DNA of 6,388 nt from Kiritimatiellia bacterium (GTDB lineage Bacteria > Verrucomicrobiota > Kiritimatiellia > RFP12 > UBA3636). The DNA is taken from positions 1 to 6,388 of the forward strand of contig JAFPUX010000435.1 in NCBI GenBank assembly GCA_017413145.1. Reading direction: 5' to 3'. Both the position numbers and the translations under genes were made by a program. Positions within the stretch are counted from its first letter, which is position 1. Every line of letters starts with the position of its first letter. Below the pieces are notes generated by a model. It ran no database searches. It was not told the origin of the DNA and saw only the letters and a program-made list of their open reading frames with translations. Below, piece by piece: positions 1 through 6,247 of the stretch.

Positions 1-21
1 CGGCCGCGCGATGCGCGGCCG
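1..21. other. Perfect GC hairpin upstream of def
   Basis: Bases 1-9 (CGGCCGCGC) are exactly complementary to 13-21, with a GAT loop, giving a 9-bp stem that may continue beyond the window. It may be the terminator of an unseen upstream gene or a structure in the def leader. No T-run follows on the + strand, so it is not a canonical intrinsic terminator. Confidence 0.45.
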
Positions 22-51
22 CCGGACCGCCCCACCGTGGAATTACCCGAA

Positions 52-588
52 ATGGACATCCGCAAGTACGGCGATCCCGTTCTTTCCAAACCGGCGCAGC
101 CGGTTTTGGAAGTCACGCCCGAACTGAAAGAACTCGCGCGGGACATGCTGCGGGCGATGTACGACGCGGACGGCGTCGGCCTCGCGGCCGAGCAGGTCGG
201 CCGCACCGAGGCGCTGTGCGTGATCGACGTGCCGCCCGAGGCGCAGGGCGAGCGGTTCGCGCCGCTGAACGCCGGCGTCCCGATGCCGTGGATCCTGTTC
301 AACCCCGTCGTCTCCGAACCCGAGGGGACGCAGCGCGGCAACGAAGGCTGCCTGAGCTTCCCCGGCGTGAGCGCGCAGGTCACGCGCGCCCTTTCGGTCC
401 GCGTGGACTGGCTCGGCGAGGACGGCAAGCACTACTCGGCGCGCGTCCGCGGGCTTCTCGCCCGCGCCGTCCAGCACGAGGTCGACCACCTGAACGGCAC
501 CGTCTTCGTCGACCGCCTCTCCCCGACGCAGCGAATGCTCGTCGCCGGCAAGCTCCGCAAGCTCAAGCGCGAGGCTTCGCAGGGTTGA
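52..588 (+). CDS. def: Peptide deformylase
   Basis: Removes the formyl group from the N-terminal formyl-methionine of nascent proteins in the cytoplasm; a metal-dependent (usually Fe2+) hydrolase. Numbered from the ATG at 52 (178 aa), all three family motifs are present: motif I GVGLAAEQ at 41-48, motif II EGCLS at 98-102 with metal ligand Cys100, and motif III QHEVDH at 141-146 with ligands His142 and His146 and catalytic Glu143. The N-terminus (MDIRKYGDPVL) is typical of the family. The length is slightly above the roughly 170 aa common in the family, with a loop at about 60-80 (PPEAQGERFAPLNAG) between the first strands. A GTG at 37 is in frame, and the frame stays open to the window edge. 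I prefer ATG 52 because it matches the family start and because the extra segment contains TTA, a codon out of place in this GC-rich gene. Neither start has a clear ribosome binding site. No fmt gene is visible; the gene upstream is outside the window. It converges on the TPR gene. Confidence 0.96.
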   Translation: MDIRKYGDPVLSKPAQPVLEVTPELKELARDMLRAMYDADGVGLAAEQVGRTEALCVIDVPPEAQGERFAPLNAGVPMPWILFNPVVSEPEGTQRGNEGCLSFPGVSAQVTRALSVRVDWLGEDGKHYSARVRGLLARAVQHEVDHLNGTVFVDRLSPTQRMLVAGKLRKLKREASQG

Positions 589-605
589 CGCGGCGTTTCG
601 CCGCG
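589..605 (+). terminator. Small hairpin directly after def stop
   Basis: CGCGGCG (589-595) pairs perfectly with 599-605 around a TTT loop and begins on the base after the def stop codon. There is no T-run after it, so it may act as a weak terminator or as protection of the mRNA 3' end. Its position right after the stop is the main argument for a role. Confidence 0.4.
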
Positions 606-647
606 CCAGCCCTGCAGCGGTCGGATCCGCGACTTTCGACTATGCAA

Positions 648-687
648 CAGGCAGGGTCGGCGCGCGGAGCGCGCCGGACCCTGCCTG
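648..687. terminator. Long hairpin between convergent genes, probable bidirectional terminator
   Basis: Eighteen base pairs: 648-658 pairs with 677-687 and 659-665 with 669-675, with a single bulged G at 676 and a GGA loop (666-668). The stem ends exactly at the stop codon of the - strand TPR gene (688-690) and lies 59 bases after the def stop, so it sits where both convergent transcripts should end. It lacks a T-run on either strand, so it would be a U-tract-poor terminator. Confidence 0.65.
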
Positions 688-2958
688 CTAATACTCGGAA
701 GACAGCATGTCGCGAAGCGTCTTGGCTTCGTCCGCACGGCCGAGTTCGTCCAGCAGGGGGAGCGCTTCGCGCGCGAGCGGGGGAACGAGCTCCGGATCGT
801 GGTAGAGCAGGCACGTGGTGAGAAAATAGCTCGCCGCGGCGTCCTTGTCGCCCGCCGCGAGCGCCGTGCGCGCGAGACCGGCGTAGGCGTGGATGCGAAG
901 AGCCTTGAATTCGTCCGCCGAACAGCGTTCGACCGCCAGCCGGAACTGTTCGTCCGCTCCCTTCGTCTCGCCGCGGGCGAGCAGCAGCTCGGCCAGGCGC
1001 AGCGTGGCTTCGGGGAGGTATTCCGAGCGCGCGTCGATCCCGCACGCCGCGCGGAACGCCGCTTCCGCTTCCGGCGCGCGGCCGGCGGCGCGTTCGGCGC
1101 GGCCGGCGAGCGTCCAGGCCGCCTGTTTCCAGGCGGGGTCCTCCGCCTGTTCCGCCATGAGCCGCGCGGTGCCGGCGGCGCGCGCGTACTGCCTGGCGTC
1201 GTACTGGTGCTGGGCGAGCCACGCGAACTGGCCGGACGTGAATCGTGCGCGCACCGGATCCGCGACGAGCTCCTCGAAGAGCTTCGCCGCCTCGTCCGAC
1301 TTGCCCGCGGCCTGCAGCGTCGTGGCGAGCGCGAAACGCGCGTCGCGCTTCACGTCGTCGCCCGGGTTCGCGGCGAGCGCGCCGCGGAACGCGGCCTCGG
1401 CGGCGGGCAGGTCGCCGTTCTCGCGCAACACGGCGCCGCGCCAGAACAGCGCGTCCGCCTTGCGCGGGCTCTTCGGGAAGTCGCGCACGAGACGGTCCAG
1501 CGCGGCGGCGGCCTCGGTCTTGCGTCCGAGGCGCAGCAGCTCGGCGCCTTCCTGGAAAAGCGCTTCCGGGACGCCTTCCGCGGACGGGTAGTCGCGCACG
1601 TAGGTCTGCCAGTCGACGATCGCCTCGGCGCCCCTGCCGGCGGCGGAAAGCGCGCTCGCGGCGGCGAGGCGGGCGGTCGGCGCGAGCGGGGAACCCGGGT
1701 GTTTCGCGGCCAGGTCGTGGAACGCGGCGGCGGCGTCCGCGTGCGCGCCGCGGAGCCGCAGCTGGTGGCCGAGGCGGGAGGGGGTGTCGGCCGCGTCGGG
1801 GTGTTCCGGGAATTCGTTCGCGAGGCGGCGGTAGTCCTGGATCGCCTCGTCCGCGCGGCCGGCGGCGGCGGCGGATTCGGCGCCGAGCCAGAGGGCGTCG
1901 GCGCGCAGTTCCGGGTCGGCCAGCGCGTCGGAAAGGGAACCGAGCGCGCCCGCGCCGTCGCCGTCCTTGAAACGGCACAGCGCGGCCTGGTAGGACGCGC
2001 GGGGGCGCAGCGGGGAGCCGGCGGACGCCGGGGACGCGGCGATGCGCGAAAACGCGTCCGCCGCTTCGGCGAGGCGCGAGAGTTCGAAGAGGGCCTGCGC
2101 GCGGACGTAGGCCAGCTCGAGCGCGTGCGCGGCGTCCGGCGGCGGGGTCGCGGCGAGCGCGGTTTCGGCGGCGGCGAGCGCGTCCTGCGGACGCCCCGAC
2201 TTGCAGAACGCCCACGCGGCGGGGAAGCGCGCCTCGGCGGCGCGCGCGTCGTCCGGGTGCTTGTCGAAGAGTTCGCGGTAGAAACCGGCCGCGCCCGCGA
2301 GGAAGAGCGCCTCGGCGGCGAGGCGCGGCTCGGGCGGATCGTCGGCGAGCGCGCGCAGGATCGCGGTCGCGCGCTTGACGTCCCGCTTCGGGCCGGGCAG
2401 GGACAGCAGCTTGCCGAGCTGGAGGCGCGCGTAGGCGGCCATCGGCCCTTTCGGGAATTCGCGCAGCTGGCGCTCGAATTCGGCGAGAGCCTCGTCGCCG
2501 CGGCCGAGCGAACGGAGCGAGTCGCCGTGGTAGTAGAGGGCCATTTCGAGCACGTCGCCGGACGGCTTGTCCGCGAGCAGGCCCGCGTAGAGCTCTTCGG
2601 CCGCCTCGTCCATGTCCAGCTGCGTGAACACGGCCGCGCGTTTGAAGAGGGCTTTTTCGCGGAAGGGGGAACCGGGGAAGTCGGCCGCCTTTTCATAGGC
2701 GACGAGCGCCTCCTCGCCCTTGCCGAGCATCCGGCGGGCTTCGCCGAGGCGGAACCACGCCGCGTCCAGGCCCGGCGCGCCGGCGGGGGCGTCCGCGAGG
2801 AACGATTCGTATTCGGCCGCGGCGCGCGCGTTGAGCCCGCGCGCGAAGAGGGCGTCGGCGAACTGGAGGCGGTCTTCGGCGGCGCGGGCGTCCGCGCCCC
2901 CCGCGAAACGCGCGGAGAGGGAAAGGAGACAGGCGGCGGAAAGGGCGAACCGGTTCAT
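688..2958 (-). CDS. Exported TPR-repeat protein
   Basis: A 756-residue protein that is almost entirely tetratricopeptide repeats after an N-terminal Sec signal (residues 1-26, hydrophobic core ALSAACLLSLS, likely cleavage near ADARA/AED). The repeats recur about every 35-40 residues and show the usual pattern of a small residue in helix A, a G-[RKD]-x-x-EA turn and a Y/F-x-x-L-[AV]-x-x-[FY]-P end. Clear units lie at about 65-92, 138-169, 354-384, 395-421, 463-494, 501-531, 538-567, 613-638 and 648-676. The FPKSP-like ends resemble TPR families seen in periplasmic YbgF/CpoB and BamD-type proteins, but the size and repeat number match neither. Predicted role: a periplasmic or envelope scaffold binding other proteins; no enzyme motif is visible. 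The start at 2958 is chosen because it begins the signal peptide. The frame extends to 3141, but that extension runs through the promoter and lacks a signal at its own N-terminus. It is divergent from the ankyrin lipoprotein gene. One repeat near 216-237 looks shortened. The specific partner is unknown. Confidence 0.9.
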   Translation of the reverse strand: MNRFALSAACLLSLSARFAGGADARAAEDRLQFADALFARGLNARAAAEYESFLADAPAGAPGLDAAWFRLGEARRMLGKGEEALVAYEKAADFPGSPFREKALFKRAAVFTQLDMDEAAEELYAGLLADKPSGDVLEMALYYHGDSLRSLGRGDEALAEFERQLREFPKGPMAAYARLQLGKLLSLPGPKRDVKRATAILRALADDPPEPRLAAEALFLAGAAGFYRELFDKHPDDARAAEARFPAAWAFCKSGRPQDALAAAETALAATPPPDAAHALELAYVRAQALFELSRLAEAADAFSRIAASPASAGSPLRPRASYQAALCRFKDGDGAGALGSLSDALADPELRADALWLGAESAAAAGRADEAIQDYRRLANEFPEHPDAADTPSRLGHQLRLRGAHADAAAAFHDLAAKHPGSPLAPTARLAAASALSAAGRGAEAIVDWQTYVRDYPSAEGVPEALFQEGAELLRLGRKTEAAAALDRLVRDFPKSPRKADALFWRGAVLRENGDLPAAEAAFRGALAANPGDDVKRDARFALATTLQAAGKSDEAAKLFEELVADPVRARFTSGQFAWLAQHQYDARQYARAAGTARLMAEQAEDPAWKQAAWTLAGRAERAAGRAPEAEAAFRAACGIDARSEYLPEATLRLAELLLARGETKGADEQFRLAVERCSADEFKALRIHAYAGLARTALAAGDKDAAASYFLTTCLLYHDPELVPPLAREALPLLDELGRADEAKTLRDMLSSEY

Positions 2959-2966
2959 GGCCGCGC

Positions 2967-2996
2967 ATTCTAGCACGCCCCCGGTCCGGTCCGCAA
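2967..2996 (-). promoter_or_regulatory. Sigma70-type promoter of TPR gene, apparently leaderless
   Basis: Read on the - strand: TTGCGG at 2996-2991, an 18-base spacer ending in TGC, then TAGAAT at 2972-2967 (an extended -10). The expected transcription start, 6-7 bases further on, falls near 2960, only about two bases before the ATG at 2958. No Shine-Dalgarno sequence precedes that ATG, which fits a leaderless mRNA. Confidence 0.6.
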
Positions 2997-3015
2997 GTCC
3001 GCGCGCGCAGGCGCG

Positions 3016-3044
3016 TTGCAAACGGAACGGAAACGTGATAAACT
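3016..3044 (+). promoter_or_regulatory. Sigma70-type promoter of ankyrin lipoprotein gene
   Basis: TTGCAA (3016-3021), a 17-base spacer ending in TGA, then TAAACT (3039-3044), an extended -10. Transcription would start near 3051 and leave a leader of about 75 bases before the ATG at 3126. Its -35 lies 19 bases from the -35 of the divergent TPR promoter, so the two could compete or share a regulator. Confidence 0.6.
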
Positions 3045-3053
3045 TGAAGGCGT

Positions 3054-3101
3054 CGCGGCGGCATGGCGCCGCCGCGCCGACCGTCTTCCCCCGGTCCGGG
3101 G
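3054..3101 (+). promoter_or_regulatory. Two hairpins in the ankyrin gene leader
   Basis: The first hairpin pairs CGCGGCGGC (3054-3062) with 3068-3076 around a five-base loop. The second pairs CCCCG (3089-3093) with CGGGG (3097-3101). Both lie between the predicted transcription start and the ATG at 3126. They leave the A-rich stretch just before the start codon unpaired. They could stabilise the 5' end or affect translation; no known riboswitch is recognised. Confidence 0.45.
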
Positions 3102-3125
3102 CGTCCACAAACAACCGAAAGAAAA

Positions 3126-5876
3126 ATGAAACACGAAACAACGATTCCGGCGCGCGCTGTTTTCGCCGCCCTCGCGTGCGTCCTCGCGGCCGGCTGCGCG
3201 TCCACCGATCCCGCGGCCGTCGAGCGCCAGATCCGGGACTTCACCGCGAAGAAACAGTTCGACAAGGCCCGCGCCGTTCCCGTGCAGGAAGGCACGCTGT
3301 TCATGACGGACGAGGAAAAAACCAAGAAGCGCCTGATCAAGGAACTGGTCAATCCGGAGGAAATCAAGTACATCACCGAGAACATCGACAAGAGGGTCGA
3401 CAAGGAACTCGGCAAGAAACCGGCGAACTACGACGGCGCCCGCAACGTCGTCTGGACCCGCGAAAAGCCGGCCGTTCCCGAAGTGGCCAAAGGCGTCGCG
3501 GACAACGTGAACGAAATCCTGCGCGGCAAGATCAACGTGAAGCAGTTCGTGGAAATCACGAACGCCATGGACAAGGCCGTCACGAAGTACCTCGCCGCCC
3601 GCGACTACGACGGCGCGCGCAAGTACCTCTTCTCGATCAAGCCGGTCCCGACGTATCCCGGCGACGTCGACCGGAAGCTCGCCGAAGTTGGCAAGGAGCT
3701 TGCCAAGCTCGCCGTTCCGGCCGCCACGGCGGACGAAGCCGTGGCCGCCGCGCGGCCGGTGCTCGAAGCCGTGTTCGCGGACAAGGCGTTCGAAAAGAAC
3801 GAAATCGAGGCGGGCGAAACGTTCAAGCCGGACAGCGACCTGTTCGACGAGAAGCTCGACGAGTTCCGCAAGACGCTCCTCGCCCGGGGCTGCTCCGAAT
3901 CGGATTGCGACAAGGCCGTGTCCGCGATCCGGGACGTGGCCGATCCGGCGCTCCGCGAACTCTGGGTTCCGGTGGAAGATTCGGAAGTCCCGCCGCCGGC
4001 CGCCATCGGCACCACGAGCCTGAACCTGCTCGTCGCCGCGCTGCGCGACCGCCAGTATTCCGAACGCGTCGTCCCCGCCGAGGTCGCCGACCGCATCAAG
4101 GCCCTTCGCAGCAAGGTCATGCCGGTTTTCAAGGCCGGCCAATACGAAGAGGCCCGCAACGAAATCTTCGGTTTCGGCACGACCGGCCGCCCCGAGGTCG
4201 ACGATCCCGTGTTCGCCGTGAAGCTCGGCATCCTCAACGGAAAGGCGAACGTCGCGATCCTCGAAAAGGCGCTCAAGGAAATCCCCGCCACCGTGGACGC
4301 CCGGCTTGCCGAAAAGGACATCCCCGGCGCGATCGCCGTCATCGAGTCCCTCCGGGACGTCCCCGCGTACGATACCGCCGTCGACGCCCATCTCGACGAC
4401 GCGGCCAAGGAAGCGCGCAAGCTCAAGGTCCCGGCCGCCGGCGCGAAGGCCGTCGTCCAGGACGCCAAGGGCCGCCTGTACTACGTCACGGCGCCCCGGC
4501 CCGAGGAACACCGCGAAGCGCGCCTGATGAAGGCGTACCTGGCGGAAATCGCCGGCGCGCCCGCCGAAGACGACGGAAAGGACAAGCTCGACTGGAGCTC
4601 CGTGCGCAAGTGCCTCGACGCGGCGGCCGCGCTCCTCGTCAAGGACGACATGTCCGAAGAGGAGGCCGACGCCCTCATGGACTGGGTGCTCGAATCGTTC
4701 AAGGCCCTCCTCGCCGCGCCCGGCGCCCCCCGCAAGGGCAAGGCGATCACGACCAAGCAGCTCAACGAGGCGTTCGCGATCCTGCGCGCCGAACAGTACG
4801 CGAAGATCGCCGCCGCGTCGAAGGCCGAGGAAAAGGGCAAGGACGTCGCGATCGACATGGCGGAAAACTTCGCGCTCCAGATCGACTTCGACACCCGCAT
4901 CAACGCCTTCGTCGCGGCCGTGAGCGACCGCGTCGAGCCGGACGTGAACCGCGTCCTCGGCGACGGCGCCCGCGTGCTGCGCCTCCTGCGCGCCGGCGCG
5001 GACGTCTCCGCGCGCGACGCGACGTCGCTGTTCGTCGCCTCGATCTACATGGGCTTCGACGACACCGCCGGCCGCGCCCTTTCCCTCGGGGCGGACATCA
5101 ACGGGCACTCCCCCAAGGACTCCCTCGCCCGGCCCGCCCTGCTCCTGGCCCTCCAGTACGGCTGGAAGGGTTCCGCCGCCGATCTGCTCTCCTCGGCCGA
5201 CCGCACGGTGCGCGACGCGCGCGGCCAGGGCTCCGTCCATTACGCGGTGCGCGGCTGCAACGGCTCGGCGCTCGTCGACCTGCTCCGCCTCGGGATCGAC
5301 GCGAAGCGGGCCGATTCGGCCGGCGTGACGCCGATCGTTCTCGCCGCGGACCTCGGCTACGCGGGGCTCGTGAACGCGCTCGTTCCGTTTTCGGAGCTCG
5401 AAAAGGCCGACAAGGCCGGGTTCACGGCGCTGCTGCGTGCCGCCCAGAACGGCCGCACTGACATCGTCCGCGCTCTCGTCGCCGCCGGAGCGGAGCTCGG
5501 CGCCAAGACCTCGGACGGGGACGGCGCCCTCGAACTCGCCGCCAAGGCGAACAGCCCCGACCTGCTCGCCTACCTGCTCGACGAGAAGAAGATCGCCCCC
5601 ACGGCGCGCGTGACCTCCCAGCTCGTGATCGCCGGCAACGTGCCCACGCTCCAGCTCATGGTCGAACACGGCGCCCGTCTCAAGGACGACCACCTCGCCG
5701 TCGCGGTCAAGCGGAGCGATTTCCCGATGGTCAAGTACCTCGTCAACCGCGGCATGGACGTCAACGCCGAGTCCGTCAAGGCGGCCGGCGGCGGCGGCGT
5801 GAACGACGGCTCCTACTACGGGCCGGACGGCGGAACGATTTCCGCGTTCCTCCACGAACAGGGCCAGCGGCCGTAG
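3126..5876 (+). CDS. Ankyrin-repeat lipoprotein with N-terminal helical repeats
   Basis: A 916-residue predicted lipoprotein. Residues 1-23 form a type II signal peptide ending in the lipobox LAAGC, with the lipidated Cys at 24; Ala at +2 suggests the outer membrane. Residues about 35-410 are helical and contain a recurring motif [QND]-[YF]-x-x-AR (positions 45, 102, 161, 340; weaker at 222, 311, 399) spaced about 59 residues apart, a repeat family I do not recognise. Residues about 410-600 are helical and charged without an assignable domain. Residues about 606-880 form an ankyrin array of about eight repeats. The best matches are 733-762 (GVTPIVLAADLGYAGLVNAL) and 765-794 (GFTALLRAAQNGRTDIVRAL); others are at about 632-660, 668-698, 700-730, 798-825 and 856-880. 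A Gly-rich tail ends the protein. Mature cysteines besides Cys24 are 256, 261, 496 and 711. The start is ATG 3126 because it begins the signal peptide; the in-frame ATG at 3063 lies inside a leader hairpin and would bury the signal 21 residues in. An A/G-rich stretch precedes it, but no strong SD. Likely role: an envelope-anchored protein-binding scaffold; partner unknown. Confidence 0.9.
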   Translation: MKHETTIPARAVFAALACVLAAGCASTDPAAVERQIRDFTAKKQFDKARAVPVQEGTLFMTDEEKTKKRLIKELVNPEEIKYITENIDKRVDKELGKKPANYDGARNVVWTREKPAVPEVAKGVADNVNEILRGKINVKQFVEITNAMDKAVTKYLAARDYDGARKYLFSIKPVPTYPGDVDRKLAEVGKELAKLAVPAATADEAVAAARPVLEAVFADKAFEKNEIEAGETFKPDSDLFDEKLDEFRKTLLARGCSESDCDKAVSAIRDVADPALRELWVPVEDSEVPPPAAIGTTSLNLLVAALRDRQYSERVVPAEVADRIKALRSKVMPVFKAGQYEEARNEIFGFGTTGRPEVDDPVFAVKLGILNGKANVAILEKALKEIPATVDARLAEKDIPGAIAVIESLRDVPAYDTAVDAHLDDAAKEARKLKVPAAGAKAVVQDAKGRLYYVTAPRPEEHREARLMKAYLAEIAGAPAEDDGKDKLDWSSVRKCLDAAAALLVKDDMSEEEADALMDWVLESFKALLAAPGAPRKGKAITTKQLNEAFAILRAEQYAKIAAASKAEEKGKDVAIDMAENFALQIDFDTRINAFVAAVSDRVEPDVNRVLGDGARVLRLLRAGADVSARDATSLFVASIYMGFDDTAGRALSLGADINGHSPKDSLARPALLLALQYGWKGSAADLLSSADRTVRDARGQGSVHYAVRGCNGSALVDLLRLGIDAKRADSAGVTPIVLAADLGYAGLVNALVPFSELEKADKAGFTALLRAAQNGRTDIVRALVAAGAELGAKTSDGDGALELAAKANSPDLLAYLLDEKKIAPTARVTSQLVIAGNVPTLQLMVEHGARLKDDHLAVAVKRSDFPMVKYLVNRGMDVNAESVKAAGGGGVNDGSYYGPDGGTISAFLHEQGQRP

Positions 5877-5877
5877 A

Positions 5878-5893
5878 ACGGAAGGAGTTCCGT
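5878..5893 (+). promoter_or_regulatory. Hairpin presenting the ribosome binding site of the small downstream gene
   Basis: ACGGAA (5878-5883) pairs perfectly with TTCCGT (5888-5893), and the four-base loop GGAG (5884-5887) is the core of the Shine-Dalgarno sequence AAGGAG (5882-5887). The stem begins two bases after the ankyrin stop codon and the start codon follows at 5897, nine bases after the SD. Ribosomes terminating on the ankyrin gene would cover this hairpin, which suggests translational coupling or control. Confidence 0.6.
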
Positions 5894-5896
5894 CCG

Positions 5897-6127
5897 ATAA
5901 AACGGGAATTTGCGGTTGCAGCCGCTCTGTTCGCCGTCTTCGCGGCCGCCCCGGCCGCGTGGGCGGCGGACGACGACGATCTTCTCGCGCGCGAACTCGA
6001 GAAGATTTCCGGAAAGACCGAAAAGTCGGACCGGAAAGAGAAACCGGCGGAAACGCCGGAGAAAAAGTCGGATTCCGCCAAGCGTCCGGAAACGAAGGAG
6101 GTCTCGCCCGCCGCGAAAAAGGTCTGA
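5897..6127 (+). CDS. Small secreted Lys/Glu-rich protein with ATA start
   Basis: A 76-residue reading frame not recognisable by a normal start codon. It begins ATA AAA CGG, nine bases after a good SD (AAGGAG), and encodes a clear Sec signal: positive K2, R3, hydrophobic FAVAAALFAVFAAAPAA, and likely cleavage after Ala-Trp-Ala at 23. The mature part, about 53 residues, opens with four Asp (25-28), then a short helix-like LLARELEKI (29-37), then a disordered Lys/Glu/Pro/Ser tail with no Cys. Codons strongly prefer G or C in third position, which supports this frame over the Arg/Ser-rich overlapping frames. No ATG, GTG or TTG lies in frame between the SD and the hydrophobic core; CTG at residue 11 would destroy the signal. 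It lies 20 bases after the ankyrin gene, so probably in its operon. Alternatives: a start codon lost by mutation (one change from ATG), a sequencing error at 5899, or true ATA initiation. Function unknown. Confidence 0.7.
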   Translation: MKREFAVAAALFAVFAAAPAAWAADDDDLLARELEKISGKTEKSDRKEKPAETPEKKSDSAKRPETKEVSPAAKKV

Positions 6128-6153
6128 TCCGCTCCGGATGCCGGTCCGGGTCT

Positions 6154-6203
6154 TGCAATTTTGCGAAACGCATCTCTCTGAGGCGCATTTCGCAAAAAAT
6201 GCA
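6154..6203. repeat. Imperfect inverted repeat with TTTYGCRAAA arms, operator-like
   Basis: Left arm TTTTGCGAAA (6159-6168) is the exact reverse complement of TTTCGCAAAA (6188-6197); outer TGCA copies (6154-6157 and 6200-6203) and an inner CGC/GCG (6169-6171, 6183-6185) extend the pairing. Each arm alone fits the palindrome TTTYGCRAAA. No T-run follows the right arm and the T's are at the 5' side of the stem, so it does not look like an intrinsic terminator. Its right end lies nine bases before the -35 of the next promoter, which suggests a regulator site, although a transcript-end structure for the small gene is possible. Confidence 0.5.
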
Positions 6204-6212
6204 GTCCCATGC

Positions 6213-6241
6213 TTGACTCCGTCCGGCCGATTTGCTAGATT
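6213..6241 (+). promoter_or_regulatory. Strong sigma70-type promoter at right end
   Basis: TTGACT (6213-6218), a 17-base spacer ending in TGC, and TAGATT (6236-6241): five of six consensus bases at -35 and an extended -10. This is the best promoter match in the window. Transcription would start near 6248 and run rightwards out of the window. Confidence 0.65.
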
Positions 6242-6247
6242 TGCCGT

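Noticed and set aside
37..51. GTG start for peptide deformylase
   Set aside because: It adds five residues including a TTA codon and has no ribosome binding site; ATG 52 matches the family N-terminus. It cannot be fully excluded.
799..2973. 724-codon open frame on the + strand opposite the TPR gene
   Set aside because: Arg/Gly/Glu-rich antisense of the TPR repeats; the - strand frame has the signal peptide, the TPR pattern and a promoter.
3063..3125. Upstream ATG start for the ankyrin lipoprotein
   Set aside because: It would place 21 Pro/Arg-rich residues before the lipoprotein signal and the ATG sits in a hairpin loop; the ATG at 3126 gives a normal signal peptide.
2720..5461. 913-codon + strand frame overlapping the ankyrin gene
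   Set aside because: Arg/Pro/Gly-rich composition, typical of an out-of-frame reading of GC-rich coding DNA, and it starts inside the opposite-strand TPR gene.
6154..6203. Canonical intrinsic terminator for the small gene
   Set aside because: No T-run follows the stem on the + strand, and the T's form the 5' side of the stem.
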